Made by a program: the position numbers and the translations under genes
NCBI GenBank assembly: GCA_012932865.1
Contig: SAXG01000005.1
Span: forward strand, 1,295,121 to 1,359,120
Reading direction: 5' to 3'
Source of the DNA: Amylostereum areolatum
Taxonomy: Eukaryota; Basidiomycota; Agaricomycetes; Russulales; Stereaceae
Length of the DNA stretch: 64,000 nt
The notes under the pieces: generated by a model
Told to the model about the DNA's origin: nothing
What the model saw: the letters and a program-made list of their open reading frames with translations, nothing else
Database searches by the model: none
Shown: piece after piece, positions 13,334 through 25,015 of the stretch
How positions within the stretch are numbered: position 1 is the first letter of the stretch
Layout: the number at the start of each line of letters is the position of its first letter

Positions 13334-14332
13334 ATGGCCAAAACTCTCGTCCTCCGCGCGCGTCCGATGGAAGACATCATGCGTAATGCCACCAAAGCTT
13401 GTTCATGTCCAAGCATGAGAAATGTGGCGTATAGTGAGCATATCTGGCGTTTTCGTCATTCAGCCTGTCCCTCCTAATGCATGCCTTGTAGTTTTTATAC
13501 TTGCCCTTTGTTTTGTCCTGGCCGGGTTATCGATTGCAGCCTTCTTATCCGGTTCCGGATTGTGTAAGTCTTTCCAATATACGGTGAACAGTGCATCTTG
13601 ATTATGTTTTCGTTCCAGACTTTGACGCCGTTGTTTTCGGGTTGAGCTTGGTATCTTGCCTCATTATCCTCGGACTGTGAGCCTACGTTGCCGACGTCGG
13701 GGAACTCACCGTTTACTTGATATGCAGAGCTGCTCACCGACAAATGAAGTGTGAGAGTATGACGCCTCGCACGACTTGGGAGACCGTTTGCTTTACTGCG
13801 TCTCTTTTGATCGCGATTGGTGTGTTTCTATAGTATTCAGGAAGCTGTGGCTAGACCATGCTAACCTGTCCTCCAGGAATCGCTATTGCCTTGTTTATTC
13901 GTTGGTTACACACGCAAGGGTGTGCTGGAACATACCCCACTGATAATTGCAAGGTGGACGTCATGACACTGGTGTCTCTCGTTGTGGCCATAAACAACAT
14001 TGCAGGTACGGGTTCCTCCTACTTACGATTTGTAACAAGTGCACTAAGCTCGCATGCATTCAGCATGTTCTTTTTTGTGGTTCACGTTCCCTGATACTCC
14101 GAACCCGCGGCAGTTGGAAGACGAGGAACGCGCGTTGCACGAGGCGAGGGTGCGGGAGGTGAACGCGATCATGATCGAGCTGACGCAGCCGCCACGGATT
14201 GCGCGAGCGCATCACGCTAGGCCAGCACCTCAGGATCTTGCACCCCCTCCGTCCTACGAGGAAAAGAACAAATACGAAGGGTTCGATGAGATCGACTTGG
14301 CTGGACCAAGCGCCGGACGGGCAAGGCCGTGA
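13334..14332 (+). CDS. Four-TM membrane protein with C-terminal PY motif
   Basis: Unrecognised membrane protein, function unknown. Exons read from ATG 13334 splice in phase across five introns to a TGA at 14330. Four hydrophobic segments are visible: FILALCFVLAGLSIAAFL, a second around VVFGLSLVSCLIILGL, a third spanning an exon junction (FTASLLIAIGIAIALFI), and a fourth (TLVSLVVAINNIAACSFLWF). A Cys pair brackets the loop between TM3 and TM4. The cytoplasmic-like tail (about 90 residues) contains PPPSYEE, a PPxY-type motif that in other proteins recruits WW-domain (NEDD4-type) ubiquitin ligases. The layout resembles MARVEL or SUR7-type four-TM proteins, but I cannot claim membership. The 5' exon is short and its start is the least certain part. 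Confidence 0.7.
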
Positions 14333-14673
14333 CCCTCGATGTGCATTCGCGATTCTAGACAGGTTTTTGTGCCTACGGTTCGACTTCTGTGTTTCTGTGT
14401 ACTTTTTGATAATCCACTTTTTTGCTCGAATTCCTGATCATGGTGTGGACGATAAAAAACCTTCATCATGCCCGACAGTATAGAGAGTGGCAGTGCCGCA
14501 AAGTGAATTCGAATGAGATAATGGATTACTAGACTGGAGTACTGAAGCTTGATGAGATAGCGTGTGGTAAGTAGCATACGATAGCAAGGCGGGGAAAATG
14601 GGACAGCGAGTTGGTAAGTGGGCCATAGCGTTTCAAGGATAACATCTAAGTAGCAGAGGTAGACACTTCTCCC
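14333..14673. other. Convergent 3' flanks
   Basis: The four-TM gene (+) and the recombinase gene (-) end toward each other here. No further feature is seen. Confidence 0.45.
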
Positions 14674-16202
14674 TCAAGCTTCAAGGCCAACATAGTCCGT
14701 TTCCTCCAAATCATCGAACTCTTTCCAGTACGTCTCCTCGTCTTCCTCTGCGTCAGGCGCCTCGTCGAACGGTTGTTCTTGGAGAGCCGAACTTGTGAGG
14801 TCGGTCTCAGCGCATGCTACGTCGAGGAGAGCAACATCCCCTAATCTTTGAGGAGTTTGCGGAACAGATTGTCTTCGAGGAGGCTCAGTGTGCGATGAGG
14901 CTGAATGACTGCTGGGAATGGTTGTGCGTGAGAGGGCGGGGTATTCGGCGTCGGCATAAAGCTCCACCCCCCGAGGCGTGACGAGGAAATCTGCAGAAAA
15001 AGGCATTGATACTGAGCTGAACAGTAAAGACATACGACGAATGAGGGTGTCCTGGGGTGCGACCGACACCCTATCGCCTGATGTTGTGATAGCATGTCCG
15101 CTCCCGCTCACAATTCTCCTCCGTTTCGCATCAGGATCACCGTCAAAATGCCGCCTGCGTCCGGTACGGGTGAGCATGATGCGCGCATTCAACTGGTTTG
15201 CCCAAACGAGCCCAAGCGCTGCGCTCTTGCGGCTTTCGCCAGCAACACTGTCGGCGCTATTGAAGAAACGCGCTTGATGCGCGTAGATGAGCTCGTCGCT
15301 TGCGCCGGGGGCACGATCCCAGGTGTCGACAACATGATTGATTACCACCACCGCAAGCTGGTGCTTGCTGGCAAGCACGTGGAGCTGGCTGGCAATTTCA
15401 GAAAGAGTGCGGGAGCGTTCGACGAGTTGTACTGTGGAGGCCTTGTCATTCTCGGAGAAGACCTCGGCAATAGAGTCTACGATCAAGACTTTGACCGGAC
15501 GTCGATCGGAATTCGATGACAGAAGGCTGGGGAGTGTGGTGGAAAGAGCGAGGAGGAGCATGTCGACGGACTTGATCTCCATGGTGTGGATGTGTTCTAA
15601 GCTGGTTGAAGATCCTGAAAGGAGAGGATGTTCCTGTGATATCTCGAGTAGGCGGGACGTTGGGAGTCCAGAGTGCGTTGTCAGATAGCATGCCGAACCA
15701 CATAAACCTCCTTGCGAAAAGGGAAGTTGGACGCATAAAGAAAGTTGAAGGGCTAGTTGCGTCTTTCCGGACGCACTAGCATCAGGTTAGACAACAAAGG
15801 TAAGGACAGCTTCGAAAAACGCACCCTTCACCAACCAGTTCCCATAGCATGCCCGTTTTTATGCCTCCTCCAAGAGCCTTGTCGAATCCAACATCGCCCG
15901 TCGTAAAAGACGTTCTTCCTTGGTGTATAACATCGCTAAGAAGACGAGGAGGTCGATCCAGTGCTTCGCAGACAATACCCACTATTTCCTTGTATCCATG
16001 AGGAGTAAGACCACGATCCCTGGGTAAATGTCGAGAGTCGCGGATGAACAGATCGGGTACTCTGGTTAGGCCGCCTGAGCACACCGTCAGCACGTCCGTC
16101 CAGATTGCCTTCGACCGTGCAAAGAGACAAACATTTTTTCAGAGCATTCGTTTGAGCTGAAGAAATACCCGCGATGTTGAACAAGTAGGTGTTGTCTGCC
16201 AT
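14674..16202 (-). CDS. RecA-family recombination mediator, RAD57/XRCC3-like
   Basis: Likely a RAD51 paralogue that assists filament assembly in homologous recombination. Three exons (16202-16133, 16074-15825, 15775-14674) join in phase to 473 aa. The N-terminus carries a helical lead (KKCGLTRVPDLFIRD) and PRLLSDV, followed by TTGDVGFDKALGGGI. The Walker A motif GEGASGKTQL is rebuilt across the second intron. Walker B is VKVLIVDSIAEVF, followed by ERSRTLSEIASQLHVLA and VVVINHVVD, with a late WANQLNARIMLTRT block. An acidic tail ends the protein. A possible 45-nt intron near 15000 would remove the RRMSLLFSSV segment; since that segment resembles the family C-terminus I keep it as coding. RAD57 versus XRCC3 cannot be decided without alignment. 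Confidence 0.85.
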
Positions 16203-16455
16203 GCAACACTCAGTTCTGACGGCATAAGTGGTGAAAGTAGCGGAAGCGCCGAAACCGCGAGCCCCGGTGCCAAAGTTGGTGGGCGCCGAAACTTATGTAC
16301 TTATCAGGAATTTAGGATCTGAGATCTGAGACTCAGAGGATATGAACTTGCGAAGATCGACTGCCTCGGGGAGAATACCCTCACCAGTTCATATTGTTTG
16401 GTTACCACTCTATAATACATGAAAACATAAAGTATGCATAAAACGCTCTTCCAGT

Positions 16456-19400
16456 TCAAGAGCGATCAGAGCGTTGGCGGGGTATCTGTGGCGACTCTGA
16501 AGGCCCTCGTCCCCAAAGCCCTCCTACGACGCTGGTCACGGCTTCCGTGATCTGCCTTTGGTGACTTTGAGCGTGCTTCACGTAGAAGAGTCGCACGTTT
16601 GTCGATGTCCAGATCCCGAGCGGTGTCATCCCTCGGACGTATATCTCGCCCCAGATGAGCGAGGACAACCATACGATGGACGGTTCGGACCACTAAACAC
16701 GGCTTAGCAAGGCGCTGTGAGAGCGTGCCCATCGTGCTCACTATAAAACGACGTGGGTTTAGCGGAGGTGGCGGCGGAAGGACGTGCTTGAGGGATGCAT
16801 GTGAGAGCAATTCCACGATTGCATGCGTAGAGTTAGGCTTGTTGAACGACGATTGTAGATCTTGGACTTTGGGCATCAACTCCGAGGTGACTAACATTAC
16901 GATGTCAAGTGGAAGTCTAGGGACACCGTCAGAAAGAGAAGAGATGCTGCGGGAAGAGCTTTATTTTTACCCTTGCTGCCACGACGTCACCTAGACCGCC
17001 GAATCGAAAATGAGTGAATGAATGTAGGTATACGGTGAAGGCCTACCCATTCTTGTGTAGGTACAAAACCATTCCTTCCGACATTCGCCGCTGCTACAAG
17101 GTCCAGACTGCCGTTGGTATCCAGTGATGTCGACCGCCTCGCTTTCATTTTGCCTCGTGCTTTCTCAGATACAGCAGGAAAACTCGACCCAAGAGGCGTT
17201 TCGCCCAGCGTCGGTGACATAAGCGGTTGGGCCGACACCGAATTCTCTGAAGTCTCCGCCGTGTCTGGTGGAGATTCCACACGGACTTCGGAAAGGCTGT
17301 CAACGGATTGCGTTTGACTGTGAAGACCCAGAGCGTTGTGTTCACGTTCAAGTAGTCGCTGTTTCTCCTCGTGCGGCTGCTCCTCCACAGCCCTTCCCTT
17401 CCCTTTAGTATCTGCCTTGCGGGCTTGTTCCTCCTTGGCTATCTGAACGCGGCGAATGTCGCGAAGGCCGCGGGCTAGATTGAACGTTCCAAGGTCCTCA
17501 AATGTCTTATGGGAGCGCAAGATGGCATATACGAGGTTGGGGTTTTCGGGAAGGTGGTAGGATATCACTGCGTTGAAAGCTTCCAGCCTGTCATTGCTAG
17601 CATGAGAAAATCACTAGAAAGAGCAGACGACCAAAACCTACAAGAAGAATAAAAGTCGTGGGTTGCCTTCGTCAGCAAGGAGGAAAGCAGGATTTGCGAA
17701 CGCGGTGAAAAGCTGGAGAAGGCGGGTCGAAGAGTTGACGGTCAAATCCCTAAAGTATGGTGCCGAATTGGACAGCGCAATGATCAGTGCCGGATAGATG
17801 GAGTTCAAAGCTCCCGACGTTGTGGCAACGATGAAATATATGGACTGGGGGTCGAAAGTCAGTACCTATCAATTGTCAGTGCAGAAATACAACGTACGTT
17901 GATCATGAAATCAGCTGCCGCCCCGCCCACGTTCCACTTCGTGGGTAGATGTGAAGGCTTGATGGGAAATGAAAGTTTCAGTCCGAAAGAACTCTCTGAA
18001 GACAAAGTCTGGATGATGTATGAGAGCGCCCGGCAAAGCCCATGCTGTTCTGAGGCACTTTAAGTGCTGAGACAAGACATTTTTATGCAGGAAGCTTACG
18101 AGGCTTGTCCTTGATTTCCAGGAAGTAGCACAATAGGTACGCTATTATATCCATAGACTTGTCCTGTTCCAAGAAGTAGGTCCTGAACTTCTACACAGGA
18201 CGTCGGGAAAATAATCAACTGACGGAGTAGGCCTCGCCTACCTTATTGAGCTCAACTATCTTCCAGAAGAACATAACTGTGGCGGATGAGCTACAATCGC
18301 CCTAGATTCGACACTATACTCACTTGTCTCCGTGATGTAAAGAACCGATTTCCTGGATCCTGGAAGCAAGTTATTGCAAGATGCCATTTGCTGTTCCAGT
18401 ATCCCATGTAAACCCTCGACGATAAACGCGAAATCGGCCGTGCGATGCTAGAAATTAGGTCTGAGTGATATTCAACTGGTGCTCTCAGTATAATACAAGA
18501 ACGCACGAGCTTAGCGAGGAAGTGCCTAAACGCATTGGTTTTGAGTGTAGGACTTTGTGTCGCATTCTCTCCAGTTCCTACGGGGAGGTCTCTGGCGCCA
18601 CCGCCTTGGAAGTCCAGGAGGGCACACAGTACCTGGAAACACATGCCCACAAGGTTGGTCCTTGGATCTTCACCTTTGAATACGAGGTGATTATAAGGCA
18701 GACGACCAGTCACGCCCGCGACCATGTTTGTATGAGTTTGAGGAGAGTTCATGGCGGTGTTGAGAAGTGAACACAGAATGGTGAGAACGTCTCGTCGTGG
18801 TGTCTTTTGAACGAAGTGAAGGGAATAGAGGGATGGGCTTGTGAAGAGGGCCGAAGGAGGAGAGTAAATCTGGCGGGAGAGAATGACAAGTAAAAGACGC
18901 AAGACTTCAGTCTTGTTACTGTCATAGATATGGTTTGGCCCAGGGTCTACCGTAGATCCAATGCCCTTCTCCCTATGAAAGGATCAAATAACGTCAAGCC
19001 ACATGAACAGACAACGATCCTACCAAATTACATAGTTAATCTTGTAGTGGTCGACCTGGATTTTGGTCGGAAGGGTGAAACCGCAACAGAAGAGTAGGTC
19101 CACGAGACAGCTGAATAGTCGTTCGGCGAGGCAGGGATGTGTCTTCTGCGGCATTTGTGAGGCTGCAATAGCCGACGAGGAAGTGGTGTTCGAAGGTGCG
19201 TCGGTTCCTTCGTCTTCTTCATCATCAATGACAAACTGAGGTGTCTGCTCCGTCTCTTCCAATGCATAACGTCCCTCCACCAGATCCTGTTTCCAAAATA
19301 CTTCCTGTTCGAAGATACTAGATTCGCTGTCAATTTCAAAGACCACGGGGAGTACGCGCTGAAGAACCCGAAGGCAATTCAACACCTCTTTCGTGGTATT

Positions 19401-19917
19401 GCGCTCGCTGGTTTTCATGAATGATGCGGCAAACGAAGTGACCGAAACGGTAAGAGGTGTAGGGAATGTGTGGTCTGAGACGAGGTTGAAAAGACGCGAT
19501 GTGATGACCCGGACCAGTGTTGCGACATTCTCTGGAGCTTCCAAAAGAGCTCGGCGAACTAAGATTATGTTAGATCGCCATGGAGAGAATACAAACAGCA
19601 ACGTACTGTCGTGAGGCGAGATCAAGGAGAACACGTCTGACGGTGTATCGAAGAGCACCAAGTACTGGGTACCCAACCGTTAGTCAGGCGAATGTCTAGG
19701 TCAGAAGGGGGCACACCTGATCCCAATACGCATCGCTCTCCGAGATATTCTAAACAGAGCTGTAAGAGATTCGACCAGCGAAGGTCTTTCAAACGGGAAG
19801 CCGTACTCTGGTCGATGCTAGCTTGGCAATACCCGTTGGCTGACTGCGAAATCCAAGTTTGGCCTCGTCTCCGAGTAGGCCAAACGGAGCTGAAAGCTTT
19901 TGGGGTATCTTGAACAT
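16456..19917 (-). CDS. HID1 family protein (Ecm30/HID1)
   Basis: HID1 proteins are peripheral membrane proteins of the medial/trans-Golgi, needed in animals for dense-core vesicle formation; the fungal role is less defined. Thirteen introns splice in phase to roughly 930 aa. Landmarks in order: MFKIPQKLSAPFG start; SDAYWDQ then LFDTPSDVFSLI; a long helical region with LVRVITSRLF; LAERLFSCLVDLLFCCGFTLP and YKINYVIWEKGIG; SRQIYSPPSALF; TNMVAGVTGRLPYNH; PLPTKW-like LPTKWNVGG; a low-complexity Ser/Glu insert; and a C-terminal FVPTQEWVTSWQQGLPLD, PPPPPLNPRRF and IWGEIYVRG. Several of these strings are highly conserved in the family. The gene is unbroken. A weak point is the first two introns, where exon 2 is only about 33 nt. 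Confidence 0.9.
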
Positions 19918-20238
19918 GATACAATCCCTATAGGCGGTCGAGGAACTAGTTATATGAAGGAAAGGGTTGGGGGAAGGCGGTACAAAGACTGTACAAGTGT
20001 ACAAGTACAGTATTACTGTAATCAGTCTGACGTTACCAGGATCTGAGATCAAAGTTACAGAACTGGCACGTGCACTCTCGGCGGTCGACGGCAGACTCAT
20101 TCACCGCTACTTACTGACTTCAGATTTTGGAGCTTGGTTGACATCACAACAAACTTCTGGTATACCCAGATGAACAAGACAACCCTGGCGACTGTCCAAA
20201 ATTTATCTATCCGACGGCACATTCAAGTTGAATGGACA
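19918..20238. other. Intergenic, HID1 promoter and cupredoxin 3' flank
   Basis: A 321-bp interval between two minus-strand genes. No motif is called. Confidence 0.4.
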
Positions 20239-21218
20239 TTATACGAAAACCATGCCAATACCCGCTGCGACCGCCAACGCCACAGCGCCACACACGCCAA
20301 GGTGTGCTGCTGAGTTCGAGTTGTTGCTGCTTCCGATGCTACTTCCGACATTAGGCCCAGGGGTAGCAGTCGCAACAGCGTTGATTCCGCCAGTCACGGG
20401 TCCGTTGTCCGCTTCCTAGTATACACATCGCGTCAGCCCAGGATGTGAACCAGAGTAGGCGATGGAGGTGCTGACCGTTTTTTCATTGAGACCGATAGCA
20501 GAAGCGGCCGCTTGGAAGGCCTGGAAGGTGGTGTTACCACTTGTCGGTATATTTATCCCACTGTAGACATCTCAGTTTATATACTCGAGGGTGTAAATTC
20601 TGAGATAACACCCACCCAACCATGCCCTCGCCGCAGTGTTGAATCTGCTTGCAATGGAACCAGATGGCTACACGGAATGTCAGACTGTTCCTCTGATCCT
20701 CTCAACGAAATGAACGTACGCTGTGTGTCGTCGGTGATGTTGATGGCGAACTGCACGGCGCTCTGCAGGCCAGAGTCGAAGCCCCCCGATGACCCATTTG
20801 CAGCAGCCAAGTAGGTACAAGGAGCATCGAAGGACGATTGAGTAACTGAATGGGGTCCGTTTGCAGTCGAGCCGCTATATCATCTTGTTACTGAGCCGGG
20901 AAAAAAGTAAACCGGAAAGGCAGCGTACACAGGGAAGTAAAACGTCACGACGGTACCAACACTAGCATTGAAATTGTTGGGGCTGAACAAGAATTGCCCT
21001 CCTGGAGCAACTTGTACCTTCGCATGGAACTGCTGTCAGCACATGCAGACGTGAAGATGCCCTGCACATACATTAACGCGACCAGGTGTGTTCGCGGGGG
21101 CAGTCGGCGCCGCCGCAGGTGCTGCAGATGTTGCAGGGCCGGCCGGAATGGGCGCACCATATTGGGCACGCACGACGATGGCTAACATAGAAGGGAGAAG
21201 AAGGGTAGTAAGATGCAT
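20239..21218 (-). CDS. Secreted GPI-anchored cupredoxin-like protein
   Basis: Probably a cell-surface protein with a type-1-copper-like fold; substrate unknown. Exons join in phase across introns at about 21067-21015, in the FYFPV region, after DDTQ, after GMVG and after NEKT. The N-terminus is a signal peptide (LTTLLLPSMLAIVV) followed by an Ala/Pro-rich stretch. The domain shows VAPGGQFLFSPNNFNASVG, a PHSVTQSSF block and an IWFHCKQIQHCGEGM block. Together these supply His, Cys, His and Met in the C-x4-H-x4-M arrangement of type 1 copper sites, so copper binding is plausible rather than lost. The C-terminus is Ser/Asn-rich and ends in a hydrophobic segment (CGAVALAVAAGIGMVFV), as in GPI-anchored proteins. 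Extracellular serine-rich cupredoxins of this layout are common in basidiomycetes. Confidence 0.83.
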
Positions 21219-22780
21219 CGTTGTTTAGATCGTGGACGGGTTGAAGTCAAGAATATGGGAGGCGAAGATGACCCTGCCGAAAAGCATGGTAGTTATAACG
21301 GCGTGCCGTCCTGGAATCGTGCGAAAGGTTCACTGAACGCATGGGAGCCATAAATGCGGACGTAACCAGGAATGGATGACCACGAACTCCCCGGAGCGGG
21401 TCGAGTGTGACGGAAGACCGCCTCGCAGTGGAACCATCGGCGTGCAGCAGGAAAGAAGAGACCCGAATGATTGGTGGGACTTCTTGAAAGGCCTCGGATA
21501 GTGCAAACACTCGCACAGTTAGGGTGCCCTAGACGGATGACTTCCCACATTGCCTTACAAGTACAGGGCCTAAATTTGAAGGGCTGCGCATACTGTGATC
21601 TTATGTGATAGCCTGAGAAGTTATTGTGAGGACTACTACGCCATGCATTCGTGTCAATTTTGGAAAATTAAGTTCGCATTGGTTACTGTTCGTCGAGAGC
21701 GTCGAGAAAAAATCTCTACCTTGCGAGCATAGTCAGTATCGACTTGTTGACTTGCATATCTTGTCAACGTTGCCGAGATCCCGAGTGCTGGAGGATAACT
21801 TGCGCCCGAAGAGTTTTGGACAGAAGTGGTGGTTTTATCTCACCCTAGTGCATTCGTCTGGAAAGAGAGAATCCTCGAGGAGCGCCATCCGCAGCCATGA
21901 TCATGGGAAGACATATCTGGTGTAGGTCATTGCACCCGTGTCGAATGCGAGGTCAGGTCAGTCCTGTGCGATTGGCGCCTGTGTGTCGGAAGTACGACGT
22001 TTTCTCACTGGCGATGATGGAACCCTTGGGAACTTCACCCACGAAAAACCCACGCGTCCATGTGGAAACATGTCGAATGCCGAGATACCCGTCGCGGTGC
22101 CAGCTATGCTCCGTGGATGGGCTTACAAGTTACATGGCTAGAGCAAGATATCTCCTTCTCGAACGACCCACATGCAGTCTCTTCTGATTATTAATCGTGC
22201 CTGGCGAGTTTACGCCAGATAAGTTGATCGATTTCAAGACTCGGAGGAGGTAGAGTGACTCGAGGCCACCAATGCAGGACAGCTGATGGCTGCCTGGTTC
22301 AAACGCAGGCCTACACGCAACCTGTTTTCAGATGTTGCGTGATGATAGATCGATAGCTTCACCTTCAATCAAAGCCTTGAATAAGGGTACAGTTTAGAAC
22401 ATTGGAACACAGTCGGCCGAGCAAGGTGAAATGTTCGCTTCAAGCCTCAGGCCTCAGGCCTCAAGGACAACCCGTTGCACCGGAGCTTTTAAGTATGTGT
22501 TTCGGCTGATATGCGTCCACGATGGCTGGGCACTTACGTTGTTCAAAGCGAATGATTCAGAGATAGATAACCATAGGCCATCAAATGTAAGGTAACGAAA
22601 TGTGATCACCCTCATGGCTATGCCGCTATCGATCCAGAGGATCCAACCAAGGTGCAGTGAGCATTCGTACTTGCACAGAAGGCGGTCAGGGGTCCTGCAG
22701 TCGTAATTAGTACCGCTTCGACGCTGAATCAGACGCGATAGGACGTACAGATGTTCAGACGTTCTACGACTGCGGTGCCT
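21219..22780. other. Large intergenic gap, nothing identified
   Basis: In this 1.56-kb gap I find open frames up to about 100 codons on both strands, none with a motif or splice-connected partner. A short imperfect triplicate of CCTCAGG occurs at about 22443-22466. The side next to 21218 should include the cupredoxin promoter. Confidence 0.45.
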
Positions 22781-24533
22781 TCAATGATCCGCCCCATTCA
22801 CCACTTCGGACATCCCGCGGACCGCGAATTTTACGGTTCGAACATTCAAAGACTTCAACCCGATAAGAACCAGTACACCCGTTTCCGAAAACGAAGGCAC
22901 AAGCACGATTCGACATCGACGGACGCCGTCTCGAACTAACCGAGTAGCAAATCGAGGTTGACAACCGCTCACATAGATATCCGGTGTCTGTGAGAGGACG
23001 AAAGGATCCATCGTAAAAAACGGATGGCACCATAGCGTGTCCGGAGCTGTAGGTGCCATGTGTCGCCATCGAAGAGTGGACTCGGCTAAGTTGAGACGTG
23101 TGGCGGGGGGTGTGGGCAAATATTTGAACATGTCGTTTATAGGCTGGCCAGAGGACGCCAGTATAGTACAGGGCTTTCTTCTTATTGATGTCCGAGACGT
23201 TTTGGACGACGAAGCGCCGTTGATTTCAGCCTCTGTGTCAAAATCTTCGAGGGACCCTTGACCTAGGCGAAGATACGTGGGATTTGTTTCGCAAGTGAAG
23301 GATGCATAGTTGGAAACTTCGCCAAACATTGCCCGTGGGAGAGGTTGCTGTGGCATTATCGTACCGGACGGATCGGAGGCTCCAGCGAGCAGGTGGACAG
23401 GCATAGAGTGAGCAATGTCAAGAAGGTGGCCGGAGAGGCTAAGAATGGGATGTGGAGAGAACGAGGTATTGTCGTGTCCATACTTCCGCTAGAAAAAAAG
23501 TGTAGGTAATTAGAGGCAATGCGCCAAGTGGACGCGCATACCGCTTTCTTGTCCCTCCCTTCCTCTTCCTCCTCCCCAGTTCCAGATGTCCCAATGGGTG
23601 CCAATGAGTTTCCGAGGACAACCAGTCTAGTTATGTGAGAAGAGAATGATTGGTCTTCTGTATCGCCTTCCTCTCCGGAGAGATATTCAACAAGCATTTG
23701 TATATGCGCATCTACAGGCACTAGCGAGCCGACGTCGAGCCCAGAAACAAATGCAGCGTAATCTTCTGGCTCGCCGGAAGGTTCTGGTTGATCTTCTGCA
23801 TATAATACATTAGGGCAAACCATGTGCTGGTGATGGAGAGCGGACAACGCGCACCATCGATGTCCATGCCATCTACAACTTCGTCTTCCTCCTCTTGTGG
23901 GGCCATGCCCGCAAAACACAAATCTACCACCTCAAAATCACCATTGTTTGTCTCCACTCCCAAGGCTCCAGCAATGACCCCAGTTACGAGAAGCGCGTTT
24001 TGAACCCTGTCGCCTACAAGTCTGATACGACCTGACTCGTCCTCTAACATGATGCTATCGTCGGGGGAGCAAATCTTTTCGAGGGGCGGAGGTGCTGGGA
24101 TAGATTGCTGGGATCAAGCATCAGAAACGACAGTATTTGGCAGACGATGAAGACGCACGTCTCGCCCTATATCCTCAAGAACGTTGGGCTTCAGTGGCAT
24201 GTCCATGTACACCGTCCCCACGACAAAGCAGAGTTGTCCCTTGGTGACCTCAAGGACTCTGGGGACCAGCTTTGGGGAGCCTGTAACACGAGAAGGCATG
24301 TCAGCATACTTGGCACAATGCGCGAAGACGCGTGAGGGGACATCACCGGAAACTTGATCCCATTTTCTATGCGCTTCTGTCTCCACAAATTCTCTGAGCA
24401 GTCGAAGACGCAGGAAGTAAATGCTAGCATATTGATGCTTGTAAGACCTGTTGGCGGCATCAATGACGAACGAGGGCGTCCTTTCCGTCGGAGGCAGAAC
24501 ATTGCTAGATACACGCATGAGCGGGGTTGACAA
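22781..24533 (-). CDS. DNA polymerase delta small (B) subunit, POLD2/Pol31/Cdc1
   Basis: Accessory subunit linking the polymerase delta catalytic subunit to the rest of the holoenzyme at the replication fork. Four exons (24533-24159, 24107-23855, 23795-23542, 23488-22781) join in phase to 529 aa, close to the family norm. Visible landmarks: RSYKHQYASIYFLRLRLLREFV at the N-terminus; MLEDESGRIRLVGD in the OB-fold region; FVSGLDVG and LVVLGNSLAP in the inactive phosphoesterase domain; PVHLLAGASDPSGTIMPQQP; FTCETNPTYLRL; LASSGQPINDMFKYL; and RWRHMAPTAPDTLWCHPF near the end. All conserved blocks are in order. A Glu-rich insert follows FAGMAPQ. Nothing suggests inactivity. Confidence 0.95.
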
Positions 24534-25015
24534 AGTCGCGCTATCGAAAATTCAGCATGGAACGCGTGTTATCATGGGCGTAACGCACAGCTCCTGAGCG
24601 AGTGCCATTAGATGCTGGGCAACTCGGCGAAGAGTCGCGGAGAAAGTAGATCGCGGATGAAGGCGAACTTGGCGACGCGTTCGTTCCGTTCGAGGACGCG
24701 TCAATGCGCGTCACGTGAAGTTTGCGATATAGTGTACGGCCAGTGCTGGCAGGTAAGTTTGGGTCATAGATCAACGTTCAACTTTCAATGTTCAATGTTC
24801 AAACATTCAATGTTCAATGTTTAACGTTCAACAGTCGCGAGCACGTATTAACTACAATATAGGTGTGTTGGCAGAACATAAATACAATAAGTTATTCAAA
24901 GAACAATACCATCCCGATATGAAGAAAATGAGAGAAAGATGTCATAATGTAGGTGGCTTGTCATCGTCATGGAATGGCGTGGAGAAATAAACGATACGCA
25001 GAAAAAATGACATGC
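24534..25015. other. Intergenic with AT-rich tandem repeat
   Basis: This interval includes the POLD2 promoter side and the 3' flank of the RasGEF remnant. Its only structured content is the tandem repeat at 24771-24832. Confidence 0.45.
24771..24832. repeat. TTCAATG/TTCAACG minisatellite
   Basis: Seven or more imperfect copies of a 7-8 nt unit (TTCAATG, TTCAACG, TTCAAAC) run through this 62-bp stretch upstream of the POLD2 start. Confidence 0.8.

Noticed and set aside
14980..15030. Possible 45-nt intron in the RAD57/XRCC3-like gene
   Set aside because: It has GT-AG ends and a multiple-of-three length, but the segment it would remove (RRMSLLFSSV) resembles the conserved family C-terminus.
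15094..15519. 141-codon plus-strand ORF
   Set aside because: Antisense shadow of the recombinase gene.
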